Part shown: piece after piece, positions 1-10,738 of the stretch
Position numbering within the stretch: position 1 is the first letter of the stretch
How the letters are laid out: every line of letters starts with the position of its first letter
DNA from: Neoarius graeffei
Taxonomy: Eukaryota; Chordata; Actinopteri; Siluriformes; Ariidae
Direction: 5' to 3'
DNA length: 64,000 bases
Assembly (NCBI RefSeq): GCF_027579695.1
Contig: NC_083577.1
Span: forward strand, 29,917,698 to 29,981,697
The notes under the pieces: model-generated
Database searches by the model: none
What the model was told of the DNA's origin: nothing
Seen by the model: the letters and a program-made list of their open reading frames with translations, nothing else
Translations under genes and position numbers: made by a program

Positions 1-397
1 CGTAACTCTTGACTTACCTCCGGAAATGTTTTTTCTTGCGATCTTAAATCCGAACTTGCTTAGGTCTTGCTGTCCACTCCGCTTGGCCATGATGCTGCAA
101 TCCGCTGCTGTCACTGACGCCGAATGAAATCAAAAATAACGGAACCCCAACTGAATGTCACTTCCTCAAACGCTTCACTTGCGCGCGCCCTCTCTCGCGG
201 TAGCTTACTGTATGCTCAGTTTCAGCAAAGCTACGTGGAATGGCATTTCTAATTCCAATGTTAAATAGAAGTAATGTCCACATTTACTGATAAAATTGCT
301 CAAGGGAAGGGAGGGGGGATGCCGAGGGGGGATGATTTTGACCATTTTTTATTCCGGGGGGATGGCATCCCCCCCATCCCCCCTCAACTCGAGTACA
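1..397 (-). mobile_element. Candidate end of a hAT-like DNA transposon
   Basis: The window opens inside what looks like the 5' part of a minus-strand DNA transposon. It has a short coding exon with a splice donor near the edge (18-90), then non-coding DNA, then a G-rich/C-rich imperfect inverted pair at 301-395 (GGGGGGATGCC against GGCATCCCCCC) that could be a terminal structure. No target duplication can be checked because the partner end is outside the window. The family is inferred only from the exon's style. It could also be another class of DNA element. Confidence 0.3.
18..90 (-). CDS. Possible first coding exon of a transposase (24 codons, then splice donor)
   Basis: Read on the minus strand, an ATG at 90 opens a basic peptide beginning MAKRSGQQDLSKFGFK. 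After 73 nt it reaches GAG|GTAAGT, a consensus splice donor. Short lysine/arginine-rich first exons of this kind are common in fish hAT (ZMYM/BED-type) transposases, but no catalytic or zinc-binding residue is visible here. The remainder would lie to the left of the window. Function is inferred from style and context only. Confidence 0.25.
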
Positions 398-900
398 GGT
401 TACTATTATATTGAGATAATAATAATTAAGAGATCATCAGCTTAATATATTAAATGAATAGGATGTATGAATAAATTACTTGATATATACATGCACATGC
501 AATTTTTCTGTTTCATAGACGCAGAGATGATGATGGACTGTCGCTGAGGATCATGGGAAGGCTAATGTAGCGTGGGGAATAGAGAAAATCAATAATCGTA
601 AATTAGAGTTATTATTTCGTTTTGGTTTCCCTGTTTATTATTTGTTCTGTTTTGAGTTGGAAAAAGGAAAACAAACACCAATCCCTCATTTTTTGGTCAT
701 ACAGAAAAACAGGAAAACGAAATATTGAGTGTTTTTTTTTTTTTTTTTTCGTTTTCCAGATTGAATGGAATACTTGAATGATCGGATGATACACGGACCG
801 CTCAGCTACCTGAAGTATTGGCATTATTTACATTTCATTATCTTAAATTACATTAGAATGTAGGGCTATTAGTTCTGTGTGAAGACTATGTATTAGAGAG
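398..900. other. No gene seen; poly-T tract
   Basis: AT-rich sequence with a long T run at about 731-750. Short open frames here are low-complexity and unsupported. I see no recognised element. Confidence 0.5.
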
Positions 901-995
901 AGTGTGTGAGAGTGTATTTGTGTGTGTGTGTGTGTGTGTGTGTCTCTGTGTGAGTGAGAGAGAAAGAGAGAGTTATGAGAGAAAGAGAGAGAGTT
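901..995. repeat. GT and GA microsatellites
   Basis: A (GT)n run at about 914-945 is followed by GA-rich GAGAGAAAGAGAG repeats. Simple sequence, no coding content. Confidence 0.9.
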
Positions 996-1599
996 ACTCG
1001 TACAAGCCCGTTTAGTCAGCCCTGCGCAGGGCTGCCTGTGACAACGTAGTTTTGAATGTTTCTCGAAATGCTAACTAAAATGTAATAGGCAATGACAATG
1101 AAACGTTTCCCCTTGGAAAGTTGGCATGACACCGCTGAATGGTCTGCCACTGCACTGACAGTATTTTCTCACCTTCCCTCCTTCTCTTTCCCTGCTCTTC
1201 TGTTGACTGTCTGTTGCAACGTTTTCATTTTGCACTCGGGTAAAGCTCTATAATGCGATGTGACTATTAGCCTATGTTAGGTTAGGTAGGCATATGTGAT
1301 AGACCGTAGACTACACCCTGCCTGTTTTATCCAAAACCCAACTTCCCCGGCCGACACTAGTATAGGCTACGTCGCGTGACGCTGCGTTAGACACGGCAAC
1401 GATAGAGATAGAGGCTGAGAGATTTCAGATGACATTAGACAAATGTGAATTTTATTGGGGGGAAATACAGATGACATGTGGATGTGGACGCTGCATTTTA
1501 CATTGATCACTGCTCGAATTCAGCGTAGACCAATTTTAAATTTCTGAAAAAAATACCGAGGACATGACCTCGGTGTCCTCAATGGTAGTTACGGCCATG
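996..1599. other. No gene seen
   Basis: Unique-looking sequence with a small palindrome at about 1018-1033 (CAGCCCTGCGCAGGGCTG). No coding region, RNA gene or transposon end is supported. The sequence changes abruptly at about 1600, where the truncated Tc1 begins. Confidence 0.4.
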
Positions 1600-2187
1600 G
1601 CCCCAAAGCATGATGTTTCCACCCCCATGCTTCACAGTAGGTATGGTGTTTTTTGGAGGCAACTCAGCATTCTTTCTCCTCCAAACACGACAAGTTGAGT
1701 TTTTACCAAAAAGTTCTATTTTGGTTTCATCTGACCATATGACATTCTCCCAGTCCTCTTCTGGATCATCCAAATGCTGTCTAGCAAACTTCAGACGGGC
1801 CTGGACATGTACTGGCTTAAGCAGGGGGACACGTCTGGCACTGCAGGATTTGAGTCCCTGGCGGCGTAGTGTGTTACTGATGGTAGCCTTTGTTACTTTG
1901 GTCCCAGCTCTCTGCAGGTCATTCACTAGGTCCCCCCGTGTGGTTCTGGGATTTTTGCTCACCGTTCTTGTGATCATTTTGACCCCACGGGGTGAGATCT
2001 TGCGTGGAGCCCCAGACCGAGGGAGATTATCAGTGGTCTTGTATGTCTTCCATTTTCTAATAATTGCTCCCACAGTTGATTTCTTCACACCAAGCTGCTT
2101 ACCTATTGCAGATTCAGTCTTCCCAGCCTGGTGCAGGTCTACAATTTTGTTTCTGGTGTCCTTTGACAGCTCTTTGGTCTTGGCCAT
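1600..2187 (-). pseudogene. Tc1-family transposase, C-terminally truncated
   Basis: The frame starts at an ATG at 2187 ([19 protein letters not shown]). About 195 of the usual ~340 residues remain. The first ~110 residues form the bipartite helix-turn-helix DNA-binding region ([19 protein letters not shown], then [13 protein letters not shown]). The catalytic domain begins with [13 protein letters not shown], giving the first catalytic Asp. The second Asp and the Glu of the DD34E triad are lost with the truncation, so the protein cannot be active. A sister copy with both halves lies at 50149-53440. Confidence 0.9.
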
Positions 2188-2547
2188 AGTGGAGTTTGGA
2201 GTGTGACTGTTTGAGGTTGTGGACAGGTGTCTTTTATACTGATAACGAGTTCAAACAGGTGCCATTAATACAGGTAATGAGTGGAGGACAGAGGAGTCTC
2301 TTAAAGAAGTTACAGGTCTGTGAGAGCCAGAAATCTTGCTTGTTTGTAGGTGATCAAATACTTATTTTACCGAGGAATTTACCAATTAATTCATTAAAAA
2401 TCCTACAATGTGATTTCCTGGATTCTTTCCCCCATTCTGTCTCTCATAGTTGAGGTATACCTATGATGAAAATTACAGGCCTCTCATCTTTTTAAGTGGG
2501 AGAACTTGCATAATTGGTGGCTGACTAAATACTTTTTTTCCCCACTG
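1600..2547 (-). mobile_element. Truncated Tc1-like transposon (N-terminal half and one inverted end)
   Basis: This fragment matches the last ~950 bp of the Tc1 element at 48230-53806 (compare 52857-53806). It keeps the promoter-side inverted terminal repeat, ending TTCCCCACTG followed by the TA target dinucleotide at 2548-2549. The other end and the C-terminal half of the transposase are missing: homology stops at about 1600 inside the gene. Two copies of the same family in one window, with nearly identical text over this stretch, suggest fairly recent activity. Confidence 0.9.
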
Positions 2548-2549
2548 TA

Positions 2550-2840
2550 TATATGAGAGAGAGAATGAGTGAGTGAGTATATATGAGAGAGAATGAGTGA
2601 GTGAGTATATATGAGAGAGAGAGAATGAGTGAGTGAGTATATATGAGAGAGAGAATGAGTGAGTATATATGAGAGAGAGAGTGAATATATATATGAGAGA
2701 GAGAGAGAATGAGTCAGTGAGTATATATGAGAGTGAGAGAGAATGAGTGAGAGAGAGTGAGTGTGTGTATATACATGAGAGAGAGAATGAGTGAGTATAC
2801 CGTATATGAGAGAGAGAGAATGAGTGAGTGAGAGCGAGTG

Positions 2841-2896
<56 letters not shown>

Positions 2897-3062
2897 ATGA
2901 GTCAGTGAGTATATATGAGAGTGAGAGAGAGAATGAGTGAGAGAGAGTGTCAGTGAGAGAGAGTGTGTCAGAGAGAGTGTGTGTATATACATGAGAGACA
3001 GAATGAGTGAGTATACCGTATATGAGAGAGAGAGAGAATGAGTGAGTGAGAGCGAGTGAAAT
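2550..3062. repeat. GA/GTGA minisatellite with an internal (TA)n tract
   Basis: Tandem variants of TATATGAGAGAGAGAATGAGTGAGTGAG repeat across the interval, broken by a (TA)n run at about 2843-2886. A block of roughly 170-200 bp recurs within it: the ATACCGTATATGAGAGAG text occurs near 2799 and again near 3013. The adjoining text GAGCGAGTGAAATATATAT is repeated at the LINE boundary near 3050. The open frames here are low complexity, not genes. Confidence 0.9.
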
Positions 3063-6000
3063 ATATATTTATTTATTTATTTATTTATTTCACACTCACT
3101 TTCAACAAGATGGCGTTGCAAGAGTGGCAGCTAGTTACAGTAGCTCCGAGCGTGTTTATGTGTTTTGGCATGTTTTTGTACTTTTTTCGTGTTTCTTTCT
3201 GCACTAGTCTCAGTCGGAAGTGTGCACCTCGGGATGTACTACTCGTGAGACTGTGCAGTTGTATTTTTCTCTTTTTCTTTCTGGGGCTATTTAAATCTGC
3301 ATCAGCGGACCCTTTCAGCCACGGCTCCATTGTTTACACTTGGGAGCAGCTGTTAGCACTGCGCAACACCAAGGTATTCCCCGTGGAAAGACCGGTGATC
3401 CCCGCAGAATTAAGGAGAAGGAGAAGGGGATGCAGAGCTGGAATGAAGTGCCGGGAGAAGAAAAGACAGTATAAACCATGTATACCGTCTGTCATCATGG
3501 GAAACGTAAGATCTCTCCCTAATAAGATGGATGAGCTAATGGCGCTAACCAGGCTGCAGAGGGAGTACCGGGAGTGTCGCCTTATGTACTTCACAGAGAC
3601 TTGGCTGAATGAACTCTCACCGGACTCACACGTCACTCTGGATGGATTTCAACTCGTGAGAGCGGACAGGAAAGCCAAGGAGAGCGGTAAGAGGAAAGGA
3701 GGGGGTATAGTGATGTTTGTGAATGACAGATGGTGTAACCCGGGGCACATCAGGGCAAAGAAGCAGTATTGCAGTAAAAACATTGAACTGATAGCGATTA
3801 GCATTCGGCCATACTACCTCCCGAGGGAATTCTCGCACATTATCACGATAACTGTGTACATCCCCCCAGCGGCCAATGCTGCTGCAGCCTGTGAGCTCTT
3901 ACACACTACAGTGTCAAAGCTTCAGACATCGCACCCCCAGTCCCTGCTACTAGTCTCCGGTGACTTCAATCATGCTTCTCTGTCCTCCACTCTCCCAACC
4001 TTCACTCAGTATGTGAAATCCCATACCAGAGACAAGAGAACTTTGGATTTAATGTATGTAAACACCAAGGACGCATATAGTTCATCACCCCTCCCCCCGC
4101 TGGGCTGTTCTGACCACAATCTGGTTCACTTGTCCCCTACATACATACCTATGGTGAATAAACAACCACCCACCAAAAGGTATGTAAGGAGCTGGTCTGA
4201 GGTGACCAGTATGGCACTGAAGGACTGCTTTGACACCATGGACTGGGATGTGTTGTGTGAACCTCACGGGGATGACATTGATAGCCTGACAACCTGCATC
4301 ACGGATTACATAAATTTCTGTGTTGAAAACACTGTGCCAGTCAAGAAGGTACGGTGTTTTCCCAACAATAAACCCTGGGTGACGTCTGAACTAAAAGCCC
4401 TATTAAACGAGAAGAGGGTTTTTAAATCTGGCAACAAGGGGGAGATGAGAGTGCAGAGGGAGCTGAAGAGGGGGATAAGGAGAGGCAAGGACAGCTACAG
4501 GAGGAAGCTGGAGAAGCACCTCAAGGGGAGCAACACCGGAGAGGTATGGAGAGGCCTGAAAACCATCTATGGCCACACAAAGGACAGTGGGAGGGGCCCT
4601 GTATCTGGGGGCCAAGACTGGGCAAATGAGTTGAATCTCTTTTTCAACAGATTTGACTGTGCCACCCCACCGTCCCCCACTCACCATAGTCCTGACCGGT
4701 CTGTGATATCACTCCACCCCCCTCATAATACTTCTGACACCAACAGCTCCCTCCTCACACCACATCACCCCCCTCCGATCCCTGCCAGACCAATCCACAC
4801 ACTCCACCCCCGACCTCACTCTGCAGGACTCGCACCTCGGCTACACCCCTTGCCTCTCCATAACAGCTGATCAGGTGTTGAAGGAGCTGAGGAGGATCAA
4901 GACAAGGAAAGCTGCTGGCCCTGATGGTATCAACTCCAGACTGCTTAAGGACTGTGCAGTTCAGCTCTGTGGGATTCTTCTGTACATTTTCAACCTGAGC
5001 CTCAGTCTGAAGAAAGTTCCACTTATGTGGAAAACATCATGTGTGGTTCCAGTTCCCAAGACTGCGCACCCCAGGGAGCTCAATCACTTTTGGCCAGTAG
5101 CTTTAACATCTCACCTAATGAAGATCATGGAGAGGATTATTCTCTCCCACCTCCGACACCTGGTGAACAGCGAGATGGACCCCCTGCAGTTTGCATATCG
5201 ATCGGGCATTGGTGTGGATGACGCTGTCATTTACCTGCTACACCGGTCACTTTTGCACCTGGAGGGCACTGGGAGCACTGTGAGAATCATGTTCTTTGAC
5301 TTCTCCAGTGCTTTCAACACAATCCAGCCATCACTGCTTAGGGGGAAGCTGGAGGGAGCTGGTGTCGACTGCCACCTGGCTGCATGGATCATCGACTATC
5401 TCATTAACAGACCGCAGTATGTGAGGCTCCGTGACTGTGTGTCTGATGTGGTAGTTTGCAGCACAGGGGCTCCACAGGGTACAGTGCTCTCTCCTTTCCT
5501 CTTTACACATCTGACTTCAGCTACAACACGGACAGCTGCCACCTCCAGAAGTTCTCAGATGATACAGCCATCGTTGGACATGTGTCAGAGGGGGACTATC
5601 TGGAGTACAGAGAGGTCATCACCAACTTTGTCACCTGATGCAAACTGAACCACCTGCGCATCAACGCCAGCAAGACAAAGGATGTGGTGATCGATTTCAG
5701 AAGGATGGTTCCTCAAATTGCACCAGTGAACATCCAGGGTTTGGACATTGAGATCGTGGAGGAGTACAAATCCCTGGGTGTTCACCTCAACAACAAACTG
5801 GACTGGACTAACAACACAGATGTCCTGTACAAGAAGGGTCAAAGTTGTATCCACCTCTTGAGAAGACTGAGGTCTTTTGGTGTGTGCAGCGATTTTCTAC
5901 GCTATGATCTGCTGGGGCTGTGGAAGTTCAGAGAGGGACAGGAAGAAACTTAATAAACTGGTCAGAAGGGCTGGCTCAGTCTTGGACTGTCCTCTGGACT

Positions 6001-6580
6001 CCATTGAGGTGGTGGGTGAGAGGAGGATGTTAGCCAAGCTGACCTCAATCATAGATAACCCCTCTCACCCCCTACATGAGGCTGTGGGGGCTTTAAACAG
6101 CTCTTTTAGTAGTAGACTGCTACACCCACGGTGTAAGAAGGAGAGATACCGCAGGTCATTCATACCTGCTGCTGTCAGACTGTATAACACCCACAACTTG
6201 TAACGTAGCACCAATAACCTGTTTGTCGTTTAATTTGCACTACTTCACCACTACTACCTCTGCCATCTCTCATCAATGCAATTATGTGCAATAATATAGG
6301 CCCTAAACTATTTTTATGCATACTTATAAATATTATTTATGTATGTGTGTATATATACACAGAGTCTACCTGTAATGTGCAATTTTTCCGAGCCTCTCAA
6401 TAAGGCAATTTTTTTCTATACTTTTTCACGGTAGATAATGCTAATAGCCCTCTGTATTTAATCCTTCGTTTGTCTAATTTTTATTTCAGTTTTATTTGTT
6501 ATCTGTTTGACATTTTCTTGCTACTGTAACACATGAATTTCCCCGATGTGGGATGAATAAAGTGAATCTAATCTAATATA
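3063..6580 (+). mobile_element. Rex1/L2-type (CR1-group) LINE, near full length, degenerate
   Basis: A single-ORF non-LTR retrotransposon with an apurinic-type endonuclease and a reverse transcriptase, ending in a 3' UTR and a short tail GAATAAAGTGAATCTAATCTAAT. The ATTTATTTATTT stretch at its 5' side abuts the minisatellite. About 3.5 kb is close to the full length of such elements. Endonuclease wording (GNVRSLPNKMDEL) and the tail resemble teleost Rex1/Babar and L2 elements. I cannot separate these clades without a tree. The coding region is broken in at least four places. Confidence 0.85.
3110..6203 (+). pseudogene. LINE endonuclease/reverse transcriptase polyprotein with frameshifts and a nonsense codon
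   Basis: The chosen start is the ATG at 3110 (MALQEWQLV), which has a good context and precedes the first conserved block. The order is a hydrophobic N-terminal stretch (about 3160-3310), then an endonuclease domain at 3490-4130 with its diagnostic residues: GNVRSLPN, YFTETWL, SGDFNH and GCSDHN. The RT follows: RKAAGPDGI at 4907, FFDFSSAFNTI at 5292, GAPQGTVLSPFLF at 5466 and FSDDTAIVG at 5555 (YADD-type box). The reading frame shifts between about 4760 and 4860, at about 5505 and at about 5930. A TGA interrupts it at 5636-5638. The C-terminal segment runs to 6203. It would nick DNA and prime reverse transcription if intact, but this copy is dead. Confidence 0.88.
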
Positions 6581-6589
6581 TATATAAAA

Positions 6590-6958
6590 GTCTGTGTCTG
6601 TGTGTGTGTGTGTGTAACACGGCCGCTCGCGGATTCAGAGCAAATTGAGGGTTTTAATCGACACAGTGAGGGAAGGCAATGCACAATAACCAGGCCAGAG
6701 TCAATACCGGGGAATCCAACTGAGTCGTGAGGGCGAGACAAATTGGTCATGAAACGGGCGAGAGTCCAAGAACCGGAAATGAGGAAAACACAGGCAGAAT
6801 AAACACAAGGGCTGGGCAAACCGGAGTCGAGAAACCGGGAAGCGAGAGAAAAGAGCAAACAAACAGAAGGCAAGGTGAAACCGGAAGGCAAAAAGGGCCA
6901 CACACGGAAATGCACTCAGATACAACCGCTCAGCAGGCTCACGGAAACTGTGGAAGCA
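6590..6958. other. Unclassified repetitive-looking DNA interrupted by the next element
   Basis: A (TG)n start at about 6600 is followed by GC-balanced sequence whose continuation appears after the 6961-7887 insertion, at 7890-8092. No protein family is recognisable in either part. I infer an older repeat split by the insertion. Confidence 0.35.
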
Positions 6959-6960
6959 AT

Positions 6961-7887
6961 AGAGGGCTTTCGCGTGACGTCACCGCACCGCGAGATTTTG
7001 TTAGGGTGCCATATTGGAAGACCAAGTACACATCTATGCAAGTACATACATACATAAAACAAACTACACCTGAAATATAGCAGCAAATTTTATTTTATTC
7101 ACATGTTAACAGTGTTTTCTTTACTACATTAACAGTTGTTCCATTCTATGAAAGACCTGTTCAGAATTTGTTCATTTATATTTCATATAATAATCAGTGC
7201 AGATTAAATGAAATTCTCCACTATCATGTTAAAAAAAATATAGCACTTGACCACTGTTGCAATCTGTATTCATGCTGTTATGGATTTTTTTATTTCATAA
7301 TTTATTTTTAATTTACTACTTATCTGTTTTTATTTATATATATTTGAATTATTTGGACATGGGGAAAAACTATATTTAAAATCCAAAGAGGGATGGAGGG
7401 AGGAAAATTAAAACAAAAGAAAGAAATGAAATACATAACATAAATGTGATAAAATTAAGGATGTTTTTATTCAGTAAACATTTAAAAAAATGTTCTACAA
7501 CACTCTAGCCTAGTGACTTACCAGTAACAAAATGGTCTGAACATATTCTGTACTGCTGTAGACTTGAAGTATTCAGATCCGCTCTGCATAAAGCAGCTAA
7601 ATACTCTGTCTCCTGGCAGAAAGCTCCTTGGTTTGCTCCCCTTGTGTCTCAATCACAGCTGGTAAATCTGTGGAAAGACTTCTTTTCACCTTTCCCATCA
7701 GCTTTGTTAGAACACCCTAACACAGCACAAAAGTTTACCATTGTAGGTTTTTGATGATCCAAGTGCCTCGTGGGTTCAAATACCGCACGCTGCCGTTATT
7801 TCCCCCTAATCACGAGTTTGTTGGTCTTCCAATATGGCGCAGGGTTTGTTTACTTCCGGTTTCGGGTGACATCAGTGAAAGGGGTCT
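6961..7887 (+). mobile_element. Short non-autonomous ISL2EU-like DNA transposon, copy 1
   Basis: The left end AGAGGGCTTTCGCGTGACGTCACC and the reverse complement of the right end share the terminal AGA and the core GACGTCACC/GATGTCACC. The element is flanked by the dinucleotide AT on both sides (6959-6960 and 7888-7889). The same ends, in the same order, bound the 3.0-kb element at 55742-58737. That larger copy carries a YqaJ-family-associated coding exon, which this 927-bp copy lacks. AT duplications and this protein association fit ISL2EU (IS4EU) elements. The interior has no coding content. Confidence 0.65.
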
Positions 7888-7889
7888 AT

Positions 7890-8092
7890 ACTGTGCAAAG
7901 AACTAAACAAACAGAGGGGTATAAATACAGACATAAACAAAAGGTACAGGTGATAACAATTAGAACTCGGGGGAGCCACTCCCAGGAAGTGGCTCCGGAT
8001 TGGTGGATTGGGTGCACGTGGTAGTGTCAGGTGTGTGAGGGGGATTGTGGGAAGTGGAGTCCAGAGAGTGAGGCGAGCCCGGGAGCGTGACA
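7890..8092. other. Continuation of the repeat split by the 6961-7887 insertion
   Basis: GC-balanced, CACTCCCAGGAAGTGGCTCC-containing sequence that ends in a GT run. I do not recognise it. Confidence 0.3.
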
Positions 8093-8499
8093 GTGTGTGT
8101 GTGTGTGTTCATATTGTTGTTACTCAGCCAGTGTTTGTGGGTCTGGGGGACCCGCTGCATTTTGGTGTTTTCAATTCAACACAATCAAACAACTTTACTG
8201 AACAGATGTTTACTTCACCCCTATTACAAGCAATATAAACAGCATTTATAGTTAATATTTGCCCTTTACCTTTGTTAGATTACATTTATTTAAAAAAAGT
8301 GCAACTCATTTTTGTTTGTTTTTTAATTCACTGGGTTTTGTACAGTGTGTGGTCATCGAAAATGTGTTCTGATATATGTTCTTCACAGAAAATGAGCCAA
8401 GGCCACTGAGTCTGAGTTTGAAAAAAATAATTAATCGTATCATTATTCCTTTGATAAAAATGAAAACGGCTCCCACAGACACGAACACCATACAAGGGT
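8093..8499. mobile_element. piggyBac-like MITE, 5' end eroded (copy of 23493-23891)
   Basis: Matches the TTAA-flanked element at 23493-23891 almost base for base, from TGTTACTCAGCCAGTG onwards. The right end AACACCATACAAGGG is followed by TTAA. The left terminus has been replaced by a GT run, so its own TTAA is lost. Confidence 0.7.
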
Positions 8500-9191
8500 T
8501 AACTCTCATCCATTATCCCTGGCTGCTGTATCATGTGGGTCAAAACATCTGTCTCGTCTCCTTTGACTGAAAACACAAACTCCAACTTCCATGATTCTCA
8601 AAAGTACTGACCACATCACATTCACAATCACTCGATTTCAATTAATCACTGTGAAATCTCACACTTGGTCTTTACTCGGGATGTTAGTGAGCTGCTTATT
8701 CTGTGTTGAACCAGCGAGTGGCCTCGTGGTTAGCATGTCCGCCTCTCGATCAGGAGATCACGCGTTCTACTTGTGGTCAGGTCATACCAAAGACCATCAT
8801 AAAAATGGTACCTGCTACCACCTGGCAAGGCACGCTGCAATACAGATGTGAGTGGGGAGTCAAACTCTCACGGGTACCAGAGGCAGGGCCGTCGACAGGG
8901 GGGGACAACCAGGTATTTTGTCCCGGGCCCAGGCATGAGGGGGGGCCCAGAACTGGTCCCTCATGAAGATGCCATTAATCATTCTGTTTCATTTCAAAAT
9001 GTGTTGATTTGGGGGAGAAAAATGTGCTATATTTGCATTCAATGAATGATTTCTGGTTCTTTTGCCTTTATTGTCTTCGAAAATAGATTCAAGAACCCAC
9101 CTACCACCCCTAATGCAGAAATGGTTTGGTCTTTGATTAAGGCGCCAAATAACACGGCACTATTCCATCATAACGCTTCGACAATAAGCGT

Positions 9192-9380
9192 GTGAGCCTT
9201 TTGCCAACATGCACAAGTCAGGAGCAAAGAAAAGAAAAGAAAAAAAGAGATGAAGAAGCCAAGAGCCTCAGGGGCTCACTGCATAGATATTTTAGAAAAG
9301 ATTTAGATGATGCAGCAGGTGGTGAACGCAGTGGGGCAGCTGAGCCAGGTAAGACAGATAACTTTTTTCCAGCCCCGTAA
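9192..9380 (+). pseudogene. hAT transposase N-terminal remnant
   Basis: An ATG at 9210 opens MHKSGAKKRKEKKR and then meets TGA. The frame beginning at 9192 carries the rest: KKRDEEAKSLRGSLHRYFRK, then DDAAGGERSGAAEPG. A lysine-rich start of the type MxxxSGxxKRKxK, followed by a short LxxYF segment, is characteristic of hAT (ZMYM-type) transposases. The TTF zinc finger and the catalytic core are absent. The two frames imply a small indel at about 9245. Confidence 0.55.
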
Positions 9381-10040
9381 TGTAACCCCAGCACGCGCGA
9401 CGCGCCATTCATAATTATAAAGTAGGGGATAGCAGGGTACACTGAGTGAACACTGAAATGCACAGGGCATTGAATTATTTCATAAACATATCGGTTTAAT
9501 AACACTGTGTTGTATATATCTCAATGATGCAAAGAATAGCACATTGGCCCGCAATCATATCCAAATGTTTTAGGCACGCTTGCTGAGCTGCGCTGTGCTG
9601 GACTCCGGTTAGCTGAAAGCCCGTGGAACGCTGCCTCTTGTTAATTAAACCTTATTTTGTTGGAAATCATCCCGTGTAGATACGACGGCATGTGAAATTG
9701 CCAGCTAGATAGAGTTTAATGTAACGAATGGGCTATAAATGGGGTGTTTTGAGGTTAGTCTGTTGCAAAACATTAAACTTTCGCTTAGACTGGATACTCT
9801 TCAAACAATTCCCTTGCTCAAGTGAAAAATGATAGGCCTGTATGAAAAGCGCAATTAATGAAAGTAGCCTAATAAGCCCTAAATGAATAAAACAACCTCT
9901 GTTTTATTGTTGTTGCTTACACGTTAAGATTTTGAAATCTTCTCGGTCCAGTTCTATATCCAGGGAACGTTGTAATCCTTTTGGTTTATCCGTAATAAAC
10001 ATGTCAGCCCCCAGGTCAGATAGGCTAATGTTATGTGGTT

Positions 10041-10288
10041 CACTCTTAAAACACGTGTTGAAAATAACACAACTTGCATTGTTTTTTAACACATCTCTAT
10101 GTCCAGATTGGGACAACAGAACTTTTGTTCATTTTAACACATTATTTGTTATTTGTGCAATTTTGGTGTTAAACATTTCTGAAATATAACACAACTCTTG
10201 TTGAAATTTCTGAAATATAACACAACTCTTGTTGAAATTAACTTGCACAAAAGATGTGTTGATTTCCAACACATTCGTTTTAAGAGTG
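10041..10288. mobile_element. 248-bp MITE with perfect 12-bp inverted ends
   Basis: CACTCTTAAAAC at the left mirrors GTTTTAAGAGTG at the right, flanked by TT on each side. The allelic position in hAT-B (about 34060) reads GTGGTTGGGAGG uninterrupted, an empty site that proves insertion. Inside is a direct repeat of about 31 bp (TTTCTGAAATATAACACAAC twice, near 10170-10240). Non-coding. The family is uncertain. Confidence 0.85.
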
Positions 10289-10399
10289 TTGGGAGGGTGT
10301 CAATTTTTTTTAACATTCTAAATCGAGTACGGAAAGGACGTTTATGAAAAACAAGACAAAAAAATACACTGAAAAACTCACTGTACACATCACTAGTGG

Positions 10400-10738
10400 C
10401 ACACACGGACTGGCCATCGGGAGTAGCGGGAGTTTTCCCGGTGGGCCGGTGGTTCAGTGTGGGCCGGCGGAGAAAAAAAAAAAAAACAGTTGCGCGCTGG
10501 CCTTTAATATGATAAGCAATGTTAACAGTTTCTTTAAGAAACTGTTAACATTGCTTATTACAGTTGCGCGCTGGCCTTTAATATGATAAGCAACGTTAAC
10601 AATTTCTTAAAGAAACTGTTAACGTTGCTTATCATATTAAAGGCCAGCGCGCAACTGTTTTTTTTTTTTTTCTCCGCCGGCCCACACTGAACCACCGGCC
10701 CACCACTCCCGCTACTCCCAATGGCCAGTCCGTGTGTG
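10400..10738. mobile_element. 339-bp foldback hAT-type MITE
   Basis: Starts CACACACGGACTGGCCAT and ends ATGGCCAGTCCGTGTGTG. It is flanked by a perfect 8-bp duplication, ACTAGTGG (10392-10399 and 10739-10746). The paired copy hAT-B has the single unfilled ACTAGTGG near 34162. Nearly the whole element is palindromic. Nested hairpins occupy about 10516-10558 and 10561-10661, the larger with arms of nearly 50 bp. No coding content. Confidence 0.92.

Noticed and set aside
1610-2206. 198-residue plus-strand frame
   Set aside because: Antisense shadow of the Tc1 transposase on the minus strand.
2714-2992. 92-residue open frame rich in Ser, Leu, His, Tyr
   Set aside because: Pure translation of GA/GT/TA simple repeats. 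No start context or family.
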